Assembly: GCF_965363235.1 (NCBI RefSeq)
Contig: NC_134849.1
Location: 65,243,122-65,307,121 of the forward strand
Length of the DNA: 64,000 nucleotides
Origin: Mytilus galloprovincialis
Taxonomy: Eukaryota > Mollusca > Bivalvia > Mytilida > Mytilidae
Direction of reading: 5' to 3'
Below, one piece after another: positions 33,759-44,930 of this stretch. The position numbers and the translations under genes were made by a program. Position 1 is the first letter of the stretch, and each line of letters starts with the position of its first letter. The notes beneath the pieces are model-generated. The model did not search any database. It saw only the letters and a list, made by a program, of their open reading frames with translations, and was not told where the DNA came from.

Positions 33759-36700
33759 CTACAAAAAATAAAATATAAACATTGAGTTTTCCAAAATGAT
33801 GAGGATGTGGGTCTATGTAAAGTTTTTTAACTGACACTTGCACCAAAAAGGGATTATGGTGCCTTTGTCAGTCTTATATATATATATATATTCATTGTGA
33901 TTTTGTTTTCTTTTGCAGTCCTGCACATGTTGAATAAAATAAAGGCCATTTTCCTGAACCCATACATCTGTTGGTTTTCTAACTGTTAATGAATTACCCA
34001 TCATAATCCTTAAGCTGTTTATATACTCCCTCGATTTTTTTTTTTTTACACATCACTGATCATAAAATTCTTAAAAACAAGGTGATGCCAATTTGTGTTA
34101 AACAAAAAAGGAACACCATTGATTTGTATTATGTTGCTGTGGATGCAATTAAGAAATTATATATATTTAACATAAACATTTCGCCTTACTTTCAATGTGT
34201 TATTGGTACCCTTTACTCCTGTGATGTTCTGTTCGAGGGAGACATTGTTTATGGAATTGCCCTAAGATAATTTATAACCAAAAGGTTAACAATTTTAATA
34301 CCTCATTTTGTGATTCCCAATATGGATCTAATGTTTGACCTTTAATCCACAGCTGCATTGGTGTCTGAGAGCCTTCTGACCTAAGGGGTCTTCTCATTAA
34401 AGCTTGTGCAAAGCTGTCCAAATGATCTTGAATCCTTGGTTTGAATATGATGTGTAGTACTTTCAAGTGATCTTCATTTGTGACATCTAAAATTGCATGC
34501 TCCTCCATATGGTAAAACAGCTGATAATAAAATGACACACAACCACTCCAAATTTCTCTCCATAGACGCTCTATCCTGAAAAACAAACAAAACTAGGACT
34601 TATTGTCAACCACAGTGTAAATCATGTCTCCCAAAACCCTTCATAACCACTGAGACTCAACAAATGATCTTTGATTAAACAAAGATTTCTATTTTTTTTT
34701 ATCTTAAAGTTTTTTCAACTTTTAATTTCAAATACATTGTAGTCGCTATATTAGATTATCAAATATGGTGCTACACTATTTTGGATAATACTAAATTGAC
34801 TGTTAACTAATTACATGCAAATTTCAAGTCTTCTTGACCTCATTTTCATGGTTCAGTGGCTACTTGAAAAAAAAAAAAAAATTTTGACCCTTTTAAGTTA
34901 TATTATGAGTAATGGGATCGCTATATACATTTTGGTGTGTGGGTTACTTGTATGGTTCTTATGCCTGTCAGACATTTTTCACCTGACCTCGACCTACTTT
35001 CATGGATCAGTGAAGAAGAATAAGTTTTGGTGGTCAAGTTCATGTCCCAGATACTATATGCAATAAGTCAACTACATTTGTTGTATGTAAATACTTTATG
35101 ATGTTCATGTCAGTCTTGTAGGTTTTAATTGACCCCCCTCCTTTTTATGGTTCATATAAAGTTTTTGTGTGTTGGTCTTTATTTCTTATATTAAGCAAAA
35201 GATCAACTATATTTGTTGTATAGAAGGATTGTAAGCTGTATCTGACTGACTGGCAGGTATCATCTGACATTGACCTCATTTTCATGGTTCATTGGTCAAT
35301 GTTAAGTTTTTATGGTAAAGTTTGTTTCTTAGATACTATTACATGTATTAGCAATAAAGGTCCACTGTATTAAATGTATAGATTATGTGTAAGGTGTATG
35401 ACATGGTTCATCTTAACTGGCTGTCATTTTCATGGATGGCTCATTGGTCAATCTTGAAAATTTAGATTTCTTTGTTGAGTATGTTTCTTAGAAACTATAC
35501 ACAATATACCAACTGTATTCAGTGTATAGAATTATAGTAAGGTGTACATGTATTTCTCATTTGGGTTTATCTAACCTTGACCTCATTATATTGGATCATG
35601 TTAAGTTTATGTGATAGTTGTAGTAAAGCTTTATATTAAAGACTATCAACATAATATCAATAGATAGTAAAGAAATTGAGGCATTTCAGTGTATGACCTT
35701 TATCAGCAAGAAAACAAAGCAAGAAGTCACATGCATTTCATTGATAAATGGACATGGATTGATACCTGATATCATTGTCTAATATTTTCAAGTATCATGT
35801 CCTACCAATGATCTTAAAAATATGTGGCAGTAAGATCAAAGGGAATTGTACAAATTGCTGATAACTCTTTATCGCAGACATGAGTGAGACCAGAAATTCA
35901 AATGCTTGGACGTCATGAATTAAACAAGAATAGGGTCCATTAACATTTTTTCCTCAGAATGGAATGTGGCAAAATTAACAGTCTGAACTAAAAACTATTT
36001 CACCTACTAGTCTAAAGACCAATATTCTGACATTATTCTTATTGGGCCAAACAAATTTTTGTAAAAAACTTACTAGTCTGAACGAAATTTTACTAGTCTG
36101 GGGCATAGGACTAGTGGCTTACTATGCAGACTGAACTAATCCGGTGACAGTATTCCCTTTATAAAATATCAATGTCCAACTATAAATAAATTTTGAGAAA
36201 CTTCACTTTTAAAAAATCATTAAAAAAAGAATGCACCCATGCCGTCTTGTCCTGAAAAACATTAAAAGTTGAATTGGAGAGTTGAGATAAAACTTGATCC
36301 CCCATTTTGTTGTGAGGATAAAATGACTAGAAATACTGTGATGGAATGCATGCCAATTGATACAAAAAGTTTACCTCTTGTCTTTCCTATTAATATTGAT
36401 TTAGAACGAAATTCAGAGCTAGCATTGTGTTTTTCATTTTTATGTGGCCATTGACTTTACTAAGTGGAAATCAATTAAACTGTTAAATTATGCAATCATT
36501 AGATTATATCTCATTATTTACTATAATACCTTTGATTGTGTACACTCCTGCCAGCAATAAAACTACTATTTCCTCTAACCATCAGCATATATTCTGCTAC
36601 TTTCACATTTTCACCACCTTTATCAGACCGCACTCTTTCTGGTAATCCCCATGTTTCCACTGCCTTTTCAAATGCTTTAAAGACTGTCACAGCTTTATTA

Positions 36701-38924
36701 TCAGTGTTGACAGCAAGAAACACTGGTATTCTGGAATATCCATCTATCCCACCATGAATTACAAATCTCCATCTATAATTTTAAAATGAAGTGAAATATA
36801 CAGGCAACTGACAACTTATTGTAAAACCGATGCAATGAAAAGAATAATATACTTTAAAGTCTTTTTGATAAGAAAGGAAAACAAGATGCTCTCAGGACCA
36901 AGAATCACTGGTGATCTTGAGACATATCCTACTTACAGGTTTTTTTTTTTGTATTTAAGGTAATTTGATACAATTATTTATTTTCTTCTTGAAAATTTTA
37001 GATTGGAACTAAGGACACATGTACATGTCGGTACTGTAAATTCAGAAATTATTGCGTGCATTAATTATTGCGATTTTGTCATTTAAGACTAAAATACGAT
37101 TTTAATTTTTACGATTTTGAGAAAAATCATGTTTAATTCATATAAAATATTTCAAAATGCGAGTTTACAACTCTGTCTCATTTTTCGCAAAATTAAAACC
37201 TCACATTAATTTCTGAATTTCAGTACTTCTCAGCATAACCATATGCTTTGAAAGTAATATATCTATGACTTTGTTTTTGAAATATTTAAGTGTGCTGACA
37301 TTTATAACTTTTTAACCTCATACATATAATTCAAAATTATATTTATTCTTATTTTAGTATTGAGTTCCTTTTCTGTTTAGCATAATAAAAAAAATAGGTA
37401 AGCAGCAGTTACATAGTTTGTCTCTTTCTTATGGTATGTATGTATCATTTGACATTCATTACCTACAGCTGTACAATTGTAGATGGGAATGCAACTGGAC
37501 ATGCTGGAGTATAATTTACAATAACCAAAAATTACATCATAGCTTTCTTTTCACAATTATACCCTGATTGTCATGATTGTGTTGTACAAGGTCTTCAAAA
37601 AGAAAAAAAGAAAGATAGGAAGAGCTGGTGGTGGCCACATGAATTTTTTGACAGAGGAACAACAGAGTTAGTGTGGGGCCACTAAGCTAAACTGCCCGCT
37701 TTGCACCAGCTGATATAAATAAATGCCTAGGGTGGGAATTGAACCCACGTACACACACTCTGTTGTTATATATTTTAAAACAAACAAAAATTTGCTCCTA
37801 AATAAACAAGCAATTAAACTTTAGAAAATATATAAATTTGTTGGGATTATATTTCATATTTATATCAAATACTACTTATATATATATATCATAAAATTGA
37901 GAATGGAAATGGGGAATGTGCCAAAGAGACAATAACCCGACCATAGAGCAGACAACAGCAGAAGGTCACCAACAGGTCTTCAAATGCAACAGGAAATTCA
38001 AGCGCCCGGAGGCGTCCTTCAGCTGGCCCCTAAACAAATATATACTACATGAAGTTCAGTGATAATGAACGCCATACTAAACTCCAAATTGTACACAAGA
38101 AACTAAAAGTTAAAATAATACAATACTAACAAAGGCCAGAGGCTCCTGACTTGGTTTCATGTATATTTATTGCAAATGAGTGTAGCAGGAATAATATTTA
38201 TATGATTTTACCGAATAAGTTTGTGGTTTCCATCAATATGCCAGAGTGATCTTGGTGCTCTAACATTGTATGTCCTTCTTTGGATCCTATGGACACTCAA
38301 AAAAAGCCTTCTAAATGCAACACCATCTGGATCTACTGCTTTCACAGCATTGCGTACTCTTTGCCTCTGTATTTTATGTCCCTTACTTGATAATATGGAC
38401 CTAATGGTTTGGTATCCTGCTTCAGGAAATTCAGTTTGAATGTTTTTTACAAGTTCATGTAGTTCGTCATCGGGGATCGCGCTGTAACGCTCTGATAATT
38501 TGATATTGTAGTCCCTCAACCTGCGTTTCACTGTAGACACACTGACACACAACATGTTTGCAATATCAGCAATCTTAAAATCTTCCTCTACGAAATATTC
38601 TAAAATGTCTTCTGATATGTCGAATGAGGGTCTCCCCTTCAGTTCATTGAATGTACAATTTGCTGCTAAATTAGATAGACACTGATTATTTGATGATATA
38701 CTTTCACTTTTTTGTATTAAGTCTACTGCACATGAAACTTCAGCCAGCACATCATCAATGTTGATTAGTGTGGATAATGTACTTATCATTCCCAATGCAA
38801 CTTCCACATCTCTTTTAAGACTGTATGTCCTTTTGCTTTCAATGCAATTCTTTAAAGTTATGATTTTGCTAGCCATCAGAAGTTTCATTTCTTGAATTAT
38901 CCCTTCTTCGTGTTCTTCATTCAT
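33561..38924 (-). CDS. rve/DDE integrase-core protein, intact, four exons, probably transposon-derived
   Basis: Exons on the minus strand: 38924-38212, 36772-36530, 34575-34302, 33758-33561. All introns are GT..AG and phases agree (1428 nt, 475 residues plus stop). Residues 1-105 are helical without a known domain; about 105-215 contain a resolvase/MerR-like helix-turn-helix ([20 protein letters not shown]) and a second DNA-binding-like block ([20 protein letters not shown]). The catalytic core has WHIDGNHKL (Asp231), [10 protein letters not shown] (Asp288) and [12 protein letters not shown] (Glu321), a complete D-D-E set with 32 residues between the last two, slightly shorter than the classical 35. 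A short acidic tail follows. Such proteins recombine or transpose DNA; relatives are common, multi-copy, intron-bearing and usually uncharacterised in fishes and aquatic invertebrates. Nothing in frame is broken, so it may be a domesticated gene or a recent element copy; I found no terminal repeats around it. Introns contain repeats at 34815-35695, 37034-37223, 37658-37767 and 37892-38035. Confidence 0.9.
34302..34575 (-). CDS. integrase gene exon 3
   Basis: Acceptor GTTTTTCAG|GATAGA, donor GAG|GTATTA. Begins with the catalytic Glu block ([10 protein letters not shown]) and includes the [20 protein letters not shown] region typical of this protein group. Confidence 0.92.
34815..35695 (+). repeat. 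dispersed repeat family E, copy 2
   Basis: Same order of words as 15400-16225 (TTGACCTCATTTTCATGGTT, TTTTGGTGGTCAAG, ACTATCAACATAATATCAA-AGTAAAGAA at the end). It lies in integrase intron 2, opposite to the gene. Confidence 0.85.
36530..36772 (-). CDS. integrase gene exon 2
   Basis: Acceptor AAATTATAG|ATGGAG, donor CAAAG|GTATTA. Contains [10 protein letters not shown] and the second catalytic Asp in RSDKGGENV, ending SVHNQ plus a split Arg codon. Confidence 0.92.
37034..37223. mobile_element. 190-bp TA-flanked MITE (CTGTAAATTCAGAAATTA ends)
   Basis: CTGTAAATTCAGAAATTATTG is mirrored by CATTAATTTCTGAATTTCAG, with TA on each side. The middle is rich in TTGCGATTTT-like words. Located in integrase intron 1. 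Confidence 0.85.
37658..37767 (-). mobile_element. second copy of the 116-bp T-arm-containing element
   Basis: Ends AACAACAGAGT are perfect 11-bp inverted repeats. The interior, read on the minus strand, has GTGGG-TTCAATT-CCCAC, GGTGCAAAGCGGGCAG and TTAGCTTAGTGGCCCC as at 12075-12190. Located in integrase intron 1. Confidence 0.8.
37892..38035 (-). repeat. dispersed repeat family H, reversed copy
   Basis: AATTGAGAATGGAAATGGGG ... CAATAACCCGACCATAGAGC ... GCGCCCGGAGGCGTCCTTCA is the reverse of 52193-52335. Located in integrase intron 1, about 175 bp from exon 1. Confidence 0.85.
38212..38924 (-). CDS. integrase gene exon 1
   Basis: Starts at ATG 38924 and ends in CTTATTCG|GTAAAA, phase 2. 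It carries the N-terminal region, the helix-turn-helix and the first catalytic Asp (WHIDG). The intron interrupts the core a few residues after this Asp. Confidence 0.92.
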
Positions 38925-39074
38925 GGTTGAACAAAAAAAATAACTACAAACATGAAAAATAAAGGTGTCTAATGTTAATGTTGTGAAGGTACATGCTCAA
39001 AATAGATTAATGATGTACAAAATGTAGTGTGCTAATACCATGTAATACATGTAATATTCAGTTTAAACGTAATA

Positions 39075-39283
39075 CTATGGATTCATTCATTTTCGTGGGT
39101 ACCAATTTTCATGGATTAGGGAAAATTTCCATGTTCATGGATATTTAATTTTGTGGTTTTGCCGAAGTCTGCATATAAGCCTATAGAAAAATTTGTTATT
39201 AGTTGAACATTTAATTTCATGGTTCACATTCACCCACTAAAGCCACGAAAATTGGTATCCAACGAATAATAACGAATCCACAG
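39075..39283. mobile_element. 209-bp TA-flanked MITE (CTATGGATTC ends)
   Basis: CTATGGATTCATT...TTTCGTGGGTACCAATTTTC is mirrored by GAAAATTGGTATCCAACGAA...AACGAATCCACAG; TA on each side. About 150 bp upstream of the integrase start codon. Confidence 0.85.
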
Positions 39284-39425
39284 TATCCTGGTTTCTATTT
39301 AATCTTTCACATATCTGTTGTCAGACTATGAACAAGTAAAATAGTATACCTGGACAGTTGTAATCAGGATTATGCTTGTACCCTAATTTTACTTTAGAGC
39401 TCATTTCATATACATGTACATGTAG

Positions 39426-40047
39426 CAGTCAGGGGTGGTACTTAAACAAGTGAATTCAAAATCTCTTCTTCATTGTTCTTTGTGATTTTAGCTGAGAAAT
39501 ATTTAAAATGTTTGCACAGACTTTTCAAAATCACTGAAACAAGTAATTTGAGAAGTTAAAATTTAATCACTTCAATAAGTGTTTATAACATTTTTGGAAT
39601 ATATTTCCCACAAGCTTGATTTTTTTATTGGTAAAAAGCCCAGAATTCTATTGAAAAAACAACTATGTACATGGATGTACATGCATAAATTGTCATTTGC
39701 TTGATAAGCCTTCCAGTTTTTACAGTCTGTTTGAATATATATGCAAAAACTGGAATCATTTGTAGATCAGGACATAACCTTAAAATAAATTGTTCTAATT
39801 CTAAAGAAAACTTATCAGGTCACCTAATATTGTTGACCTTAATATAATCTGATCTAGTAAGAGTAGTTAATGAATATTTGATTACAGAACAATTCCCAAG
39901 GGTATTTTTAAAAGCCTTAGCGCACTAACTTACTGTCCAAGAAAATATGGAAAATCAATGAAATTAGCATTTGAAGATCAAAGAAAACACCAAAATCACT
40001 TAAATAGGTGATAATGAAATCACTTGTATAAGTAGCACCCCTGACTG
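39426..40047. mobile_element. MITE-like element with CAGTCAGGGG ends, second type
   Basis: CAGTCAGGGGTGGTACTTAA is mirrored by AAGTAGCACCCCTGACTG, and AAGTGA/TCACTT words recur inside. The outer 10 bp equal those of the element at 6471-7245, but the next bases differ, so they are related subfamilies. The target duplication is not clear. Confidence 0.75.
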
Positions 40048-40403
40048 TATAGTAAAAAATTATCAGCAATCTGTAAGATATTATTTTGTTGCAAATTTAG
40101 GTAAACCGTGGGAACAGGAGAGGGCCTGTAAAAGCTCATTTTGGTGACAATGTGAGGAGTCTGAGTGGGTGGGATAGTGAAGGATCCCAGGAGTACATGT
40201 AGGTGCCCTGAAAGACTGAAACTGTGGTTAAGGGGAGTCAAGGTCCGGAGAATAATTGCCCAACAGTTTTTTTGGCCAGACACAGCTGGTGCTGACAGTG
40301 CTGTGGTTCAATGGACTAACATCAGAGCAATATGGGGCTTTTTTAGTGGGTCAGACCAAGTTCAACTCTGTCAATGACAATTGCTATACTACAAATGTAT
40401 ATA

Positions 40404-40985
40404 AAGGAGTAGGTCCGGTAAGGCCCCTTTTCGGCCCAAAAATATAACCGTTTTACAAAAATGTTAAAATGTAAACTTTTAGTTATTTATTGGACAGTTG
40501 AATGCTTCTGCTACATAAATATGGGCTGTTTTTGACAATACAATGCACATATATCGGGTTGTAGCACCATTAAGTCATGCTAAATTACTGAAATCTTCAA
40601 AATTCTATCATTTTAGTTAAATTTTAGACGGTTTCCGTGTAAAACGAAAGTGGCCGCATTCGTGTTCATCCTTAATATTGCAATGTAAGTTGTATTTTCT
40701 GATAATACATAACATATATAAAGGTTGTGGATGAACACGGATGCGGACACTTTCATTTTTGACAAAAACAATCTGAAAAGTGACGTTTTTTGGCATATTT
40801 GAGAGATTTTTCTTATTTGAGCTTCAATCGGATCGTTTTTAATGACTTAATCAGTTAAAATCTTTCACATAAACTAATTGAATCAAGTGAAATAGACACT
40901 TAAGTATTTAAAACGTGGTCAAAATCTTTCGTCAGATGAAACTGAAATTTGAGGCCAAAATGAGTCCTTACCGGATCTACTCCTT
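40404..40985. mobile_element. 582-bp foldback MITE (AAGGAGTAG ends)
   Basis: AAGGAGTAGGTCCGGTAAGG is mirrored by CCTTACCGGATCTACTCCTT. Near the centre, AAAGTGGCCGCATTCGTGTT is mirrored by AACACGGATGCGGACACTTT, so the two halves are inverted along much of their length. No coding capacity. Confidence 0.85.
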
Positions 40986-41027
40986 AGTGTTTTACATTGA
41001 CAGTAAAACCTTGTCTTACCCACTACA

Positions 41028-41075
41028 GTGGCAGATCCAGAGCTTTTCATAATGAGGGGCTTCATGACCACCCTC
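41028..41075 (+). repeat. dispersed repeat family D, short fragment
   Basis: CAGTGGCAGATCCAGAGCTT plus TTCATAATGAGGGG matches the left ends of the copies at 43803 and 61714. Confidence 0.6.
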
Positions 41076-41275
41076 ACAACTCCCACCTATGCACTAAACC
41101 TCCGAAGGGTGGAGGAATATACTGTTTCAGTCCCCTGTGTGACTTTTTTCTGCAACACATTTTTTATCATAGGATGAAATTTCAAGCATGTGGCTGCATA
41201 TGACATCTTGTTGAGTAAACAGCTGGTAAAGTTAAAAAATTTGTTACCACATAAGCTACAAGACTGGTGCCACAA

Positions 41276-41500
41276 TTAGAGCAGGATCTACTTACCCTTC
41301 CGGAGCACCTGAGATCACCCCTAGTTTTTGGTGGGGTTCGTGTTGTTTATTCTTTAGTTTTCTATGTTGTGTCATGTGTACTATTGTTTGTCTGTTTGTC
41401 TTTTTTTCATTTTTAGCCATGGCGTTGTTAGTTTATTTTATATTTATGAGTTTGACTGTCCTTTTGGTATAATCTTTCGTCCCTCTTTTAAATAAAAGTA
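41276..41500 (-). repeat. dispersed repeat family B, reversed copy
   Basis: GAGCAGGATCTACTTACCCT, CGGAGCACCTGAGATCACCC, TTTTCTATGTTGTGTCATGT and TTTGACTGTCC match 7775-8060 in reverse. Confidence 0.85.
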
Positions 41501-41818
41501 GGCTTCTGCATTTGAGGGTTAACAAAAGAAGGCCTCAATACTACAGAATACATGTTTATAAATATAGAACTGTTATAATTTCCTTTGTCCTCAGTCACCA
41601 TACCCGTAGCAAGGGGACCTGGAAAACAAATAAGCCACTGTTAAAGTCAACGTTCTGTTCGAATTGTCACTGTTAAAGTCGAGTTTGAGAGTCAAAATAA
41701 CCCCCTCATGGCTACGGGACTGGTCACCACCAAATAATCCGCATTTCAGGATTAGTAGAAACAGTAATTACCTTGGTTGTTTAGAAGTGTCAGTCAGAAT
41801 TGAACCAGAATTGATGTG

Positions 41819-42318
41819 GTTTCCGTTCTAGAACACAGCGCCACCTGCAGTCGTCTGTAGCAACAAAGATAATATGAGTCTGTAGAAACAAGAAAACCGA
41901 GCGCCACCTGTCGTCATAATGATCGTTAGCATAACGATGACATTTAACACTTCGACATTTCACACATCGACAATTCACGAATCGACATGTTACAAGTTAC
42001 AAAACATCAATATACAAAAAGACAATTTACCGATAAAGAATTTTGAAATCTTCAAGTTACAAATTGACAATTAACGAATGAAGAATGTTGAATTTACAAA
42101 GATACAAGTTACAAATTGACAATTTACGAATGAAGCATTATGAAATTGCACAGTTACAAGTAACAAACTGACAATTTACTGATTAAGAATGTTGAAACTA
42201 CAAAGGTGCAAGTTACAAATTGACAATTTACGAATTAACAATTTAGAAATTACATAACTACAAGTTACGAATTGACAAGTCACGAATTAAGAATTTTGAC
42301 CCCGTTGGCTTTCCATAC
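41819..42318 (-). repeat. right arm of the 37-kb-spaced inverted repeat
   Basis: Reverse complement of 4401-4948, 500 bp, lacking about 50 bp of minirepeat relative to that copy. Identity looks high throughout, including the GGTGGCGCT-containing unique part. Confidence 0.9.
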
Positions 42319-43802
42319 CCCAGGGCAATAAACTATTGTGTCTTAATTTGTATATTAGCTACATCATGTATATAATAATTTCTTATTAATACCTATCAGA
42401 TATCCAGTGTTAACATCCTGATTATTACCTATTTTAATGTCACATTTGCATGGTCATATTCAGTAAATACAAATATTTTATTTGTTTATGTTTTTTTAAA
42501 TATTTTGAGCTTCATAAAATACTTTAAAAAGGTTTATCATTTATGCCATGTTACCATAAAAAAAAATGCATACAGACATGACAGATAGATTGTTTTGTTA
42601 TGTTTTCCTGACATATTGAATTTTAACATAAAATAATTATCATGATTATGTAGAAAATGCAAAAAATCAGCAATCGTTTGTGAATGCACATAATCAAAGG
42701 AGGTGTGGGATATATCAATGATGCATCAACCCAACAGTTAGGCAACTATAAAGTAACCAAAACACAATTGAATGCGTGTCAAAAAATATGACTCATGATT
42801 AGAAGGTCCTTAATAATTGTGGGAATAATAAAAAGACCATTGAATGTTACTACTTGTAAGTTACATAGATATAGGAAGATGTGGTGTGAGTGCCAATGAG
42901 ACAACTCTCCATCCAAATAACAATTTAAAAATTAAACCATTATAGGTTAAAGTACGGCCTTCAACACGGAGCCTTGGCTCACACCGAACAACAAGCATGT
43001 ATTGCACAAATGAATTTTTAAAAACAATGCTAACAGGGCACAGTTTATATAAAAATATCACATGAAAATATATAGTTTAGGTTCAAAGTATTAACAAATT
43101 ATAGTGATTCAATATAAATTCTATGTTAAATCTAAAAAGAATAAAATTATGATGCTAGCTTTGCTCTTTTAATATTTGCTTTTTAAACAATGCAGTACAT
43201 GATAAAACAATTACTAATTGAATTAGCACAATTTGTTAAATCAACAGTGTTTAAATGGCAACTGTTTATGACTCTGTGCCTTAAGCTTGTTTCAGGAACA
43301 TTAATTTAATAATATTGTTTTATTTTGATGATTAATGCTATTTTAAACCATTTCTGAAATACCTATTCACTGTCAATGCCTGCTATCATGTATTATCAAA
43401 AATATATATTAATGTTTTGTTGTCCATGATTAGAGAATTATTTAAAATCTAAATGAAAGTGGACACTTGCTAAATAAGTCACTATTTAATCTTAAAGTTA
43501 ATAGTTTTCATAACATTTTATGATCAAATCATATGTTTTTGTACTATGCATGTTTTTTTTATGGAAATTGTGACATCACAATGCATTCCTAATTGAACAA
43601 AAACTATCAGCTGATAAAGCAAAATCAGGGAAATACTAGTAATCCTGCATAAGCATGATAAGAAACACATTTATATGGATACGTACATGTAAAGATCGGT
43701 TGGTTGTTGGTTATAAAATGTCCAGTGACAAGTATTTCATGCAAATTTATGACCCGAGTTAGCAATACTTTAACATTCAATATGTACGATACATGATGTA
43801 TA
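42319..43802. other. no gene; AT-rich with repeat fragments
   Basis: 42873-42985 is a short family A relative (GAGTGCCAATGAGACAACTC). 43698-43755 (AAATGTCCAGTGACAAGTAT) resembles the 3' part of the SINE at 62818-63190. Otherwise AT-rich with nothing coding. Confidence 0.55.
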
Positions 43803-43925
43803 GGTCAGTGGCACATCCAGAACTTTTCATAAGGGACAGGGTTGCTGACTGCCCTTAGGGGCACAGATCCAGTCATGCTTGAGTGATTCCCTATATAATC
43901 AACCAAATTTTTCCCACAAAAAAGG
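43803..43925 (+). repeat. dispersed repeat family D, copy
   Basis: TCAGTGGCACATCCAGAACT, CCAGTCATGCTTGAGTGATT and TATATAATCAACCAAATTTT are shared with 61714-61863. Confidence 0.8.
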
Positions 43926-44204
43926 GGAAGATATAGAGTAACCTTTTTCTGTATTCCACTCAGGGTGATGTATGCAAAATAATTAAGGTAATAAATGGCA
44001 TACTGTTCACACATGATAATAGGGGGAGGGGAACGGTGTCCTTTATGACTTTCAATGATTTATTATGATGCTCAACTTTAACATTGAAGCTCAAAGCCTA
44101 TATTTTCCCTGGAATATGCAACTTTGCACGAGTGTGTTAATATAGAACATTGATTCATAGCTATAGCCTATCGGAGTATCTAAATACATAGATTCCGTAG
44201 GATC

Positions 44205-44365
44205 AGTTGCGGATCCAGACATTTTAAAAAGGGGGGGGGGGGGGGTCCAACCCAGGACAAAATAGTGGGGGTCCAAATATATGCCCCCATTCAAATGCAT
44301 TGAGCGGCCAAAAAAAAGGAATGGGTTCGAACCCTCTCCCCCCCCTTTTGATCCGCCAATGGGAA
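44205..44365. mobile_element. family D MITE-like element with poly(G) and poly(C) tracts
   Basis: Left CAGTTGCGGATCCAGACATT and right CCCCTTTTGATCCGCCAATG form imperfect inverted ends (GGCGGATC core). The interior shares CCCCATTCAAATGCATTGA with 54962-55085. Confidence 0.7.
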
Positions 44366-44930
44366 CAAATTGTAAGGTCTGTAAGCCCACAGGAGGTTGA
44401 AATCCTATCAATGAGGGTCTATAAATATGTCAACTCGACTATCACAGTAGAGCTTCTCTCGTAGAGATCTAGAGAAGCGACAGGAATGCAACGCGTTTTT
44501 CAATTTTTTTTGACTTTTTTGAATCTGGGACTTTTTGATCGGAATAAACGCTATGCGTCAACTAATAAACATATTGTTACTTCAATTAACCACTTAAACT
44601 ACTTTGCAGGTCACTAATTATTAATTTACAGCTTCTTTTTACGTCCTGACAGAATCCTTGTCATTATTTTTGGCCATGGCAGGAAGTCGAGGAAATTCCA
44701 ATCAGCAGTGAATATATGTAAATGAGGTATAGTATTTAATTAAACAAACAGTCGAAATAAATCATACAAATTTATCAAGTACTTTCTCATAATTATTCCT
44801 AAAGTATTATGATGTCAAACTATTAAAAAATCCGTCCCTTCATTAAATTTAATTGTTCGCTTGGAAGTTCAAGGGAAACAACTCTTCTGTGTAAAAAGTT
44901 TACATGCGGGAAATTTAAATTTCACAATAA

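Noticed and set aside
44320..44340. Exact B box GGTTCGAACC
   Set aside because: It sits within a family D repeat next to a poly(C) tract with no A box or tRNA-like fold.
44091..44411. 106-codon open frame on the minus strand
   Set aside because: It runs through homopolymer tracts of a family D element; Gly/Pro-rich by composition.
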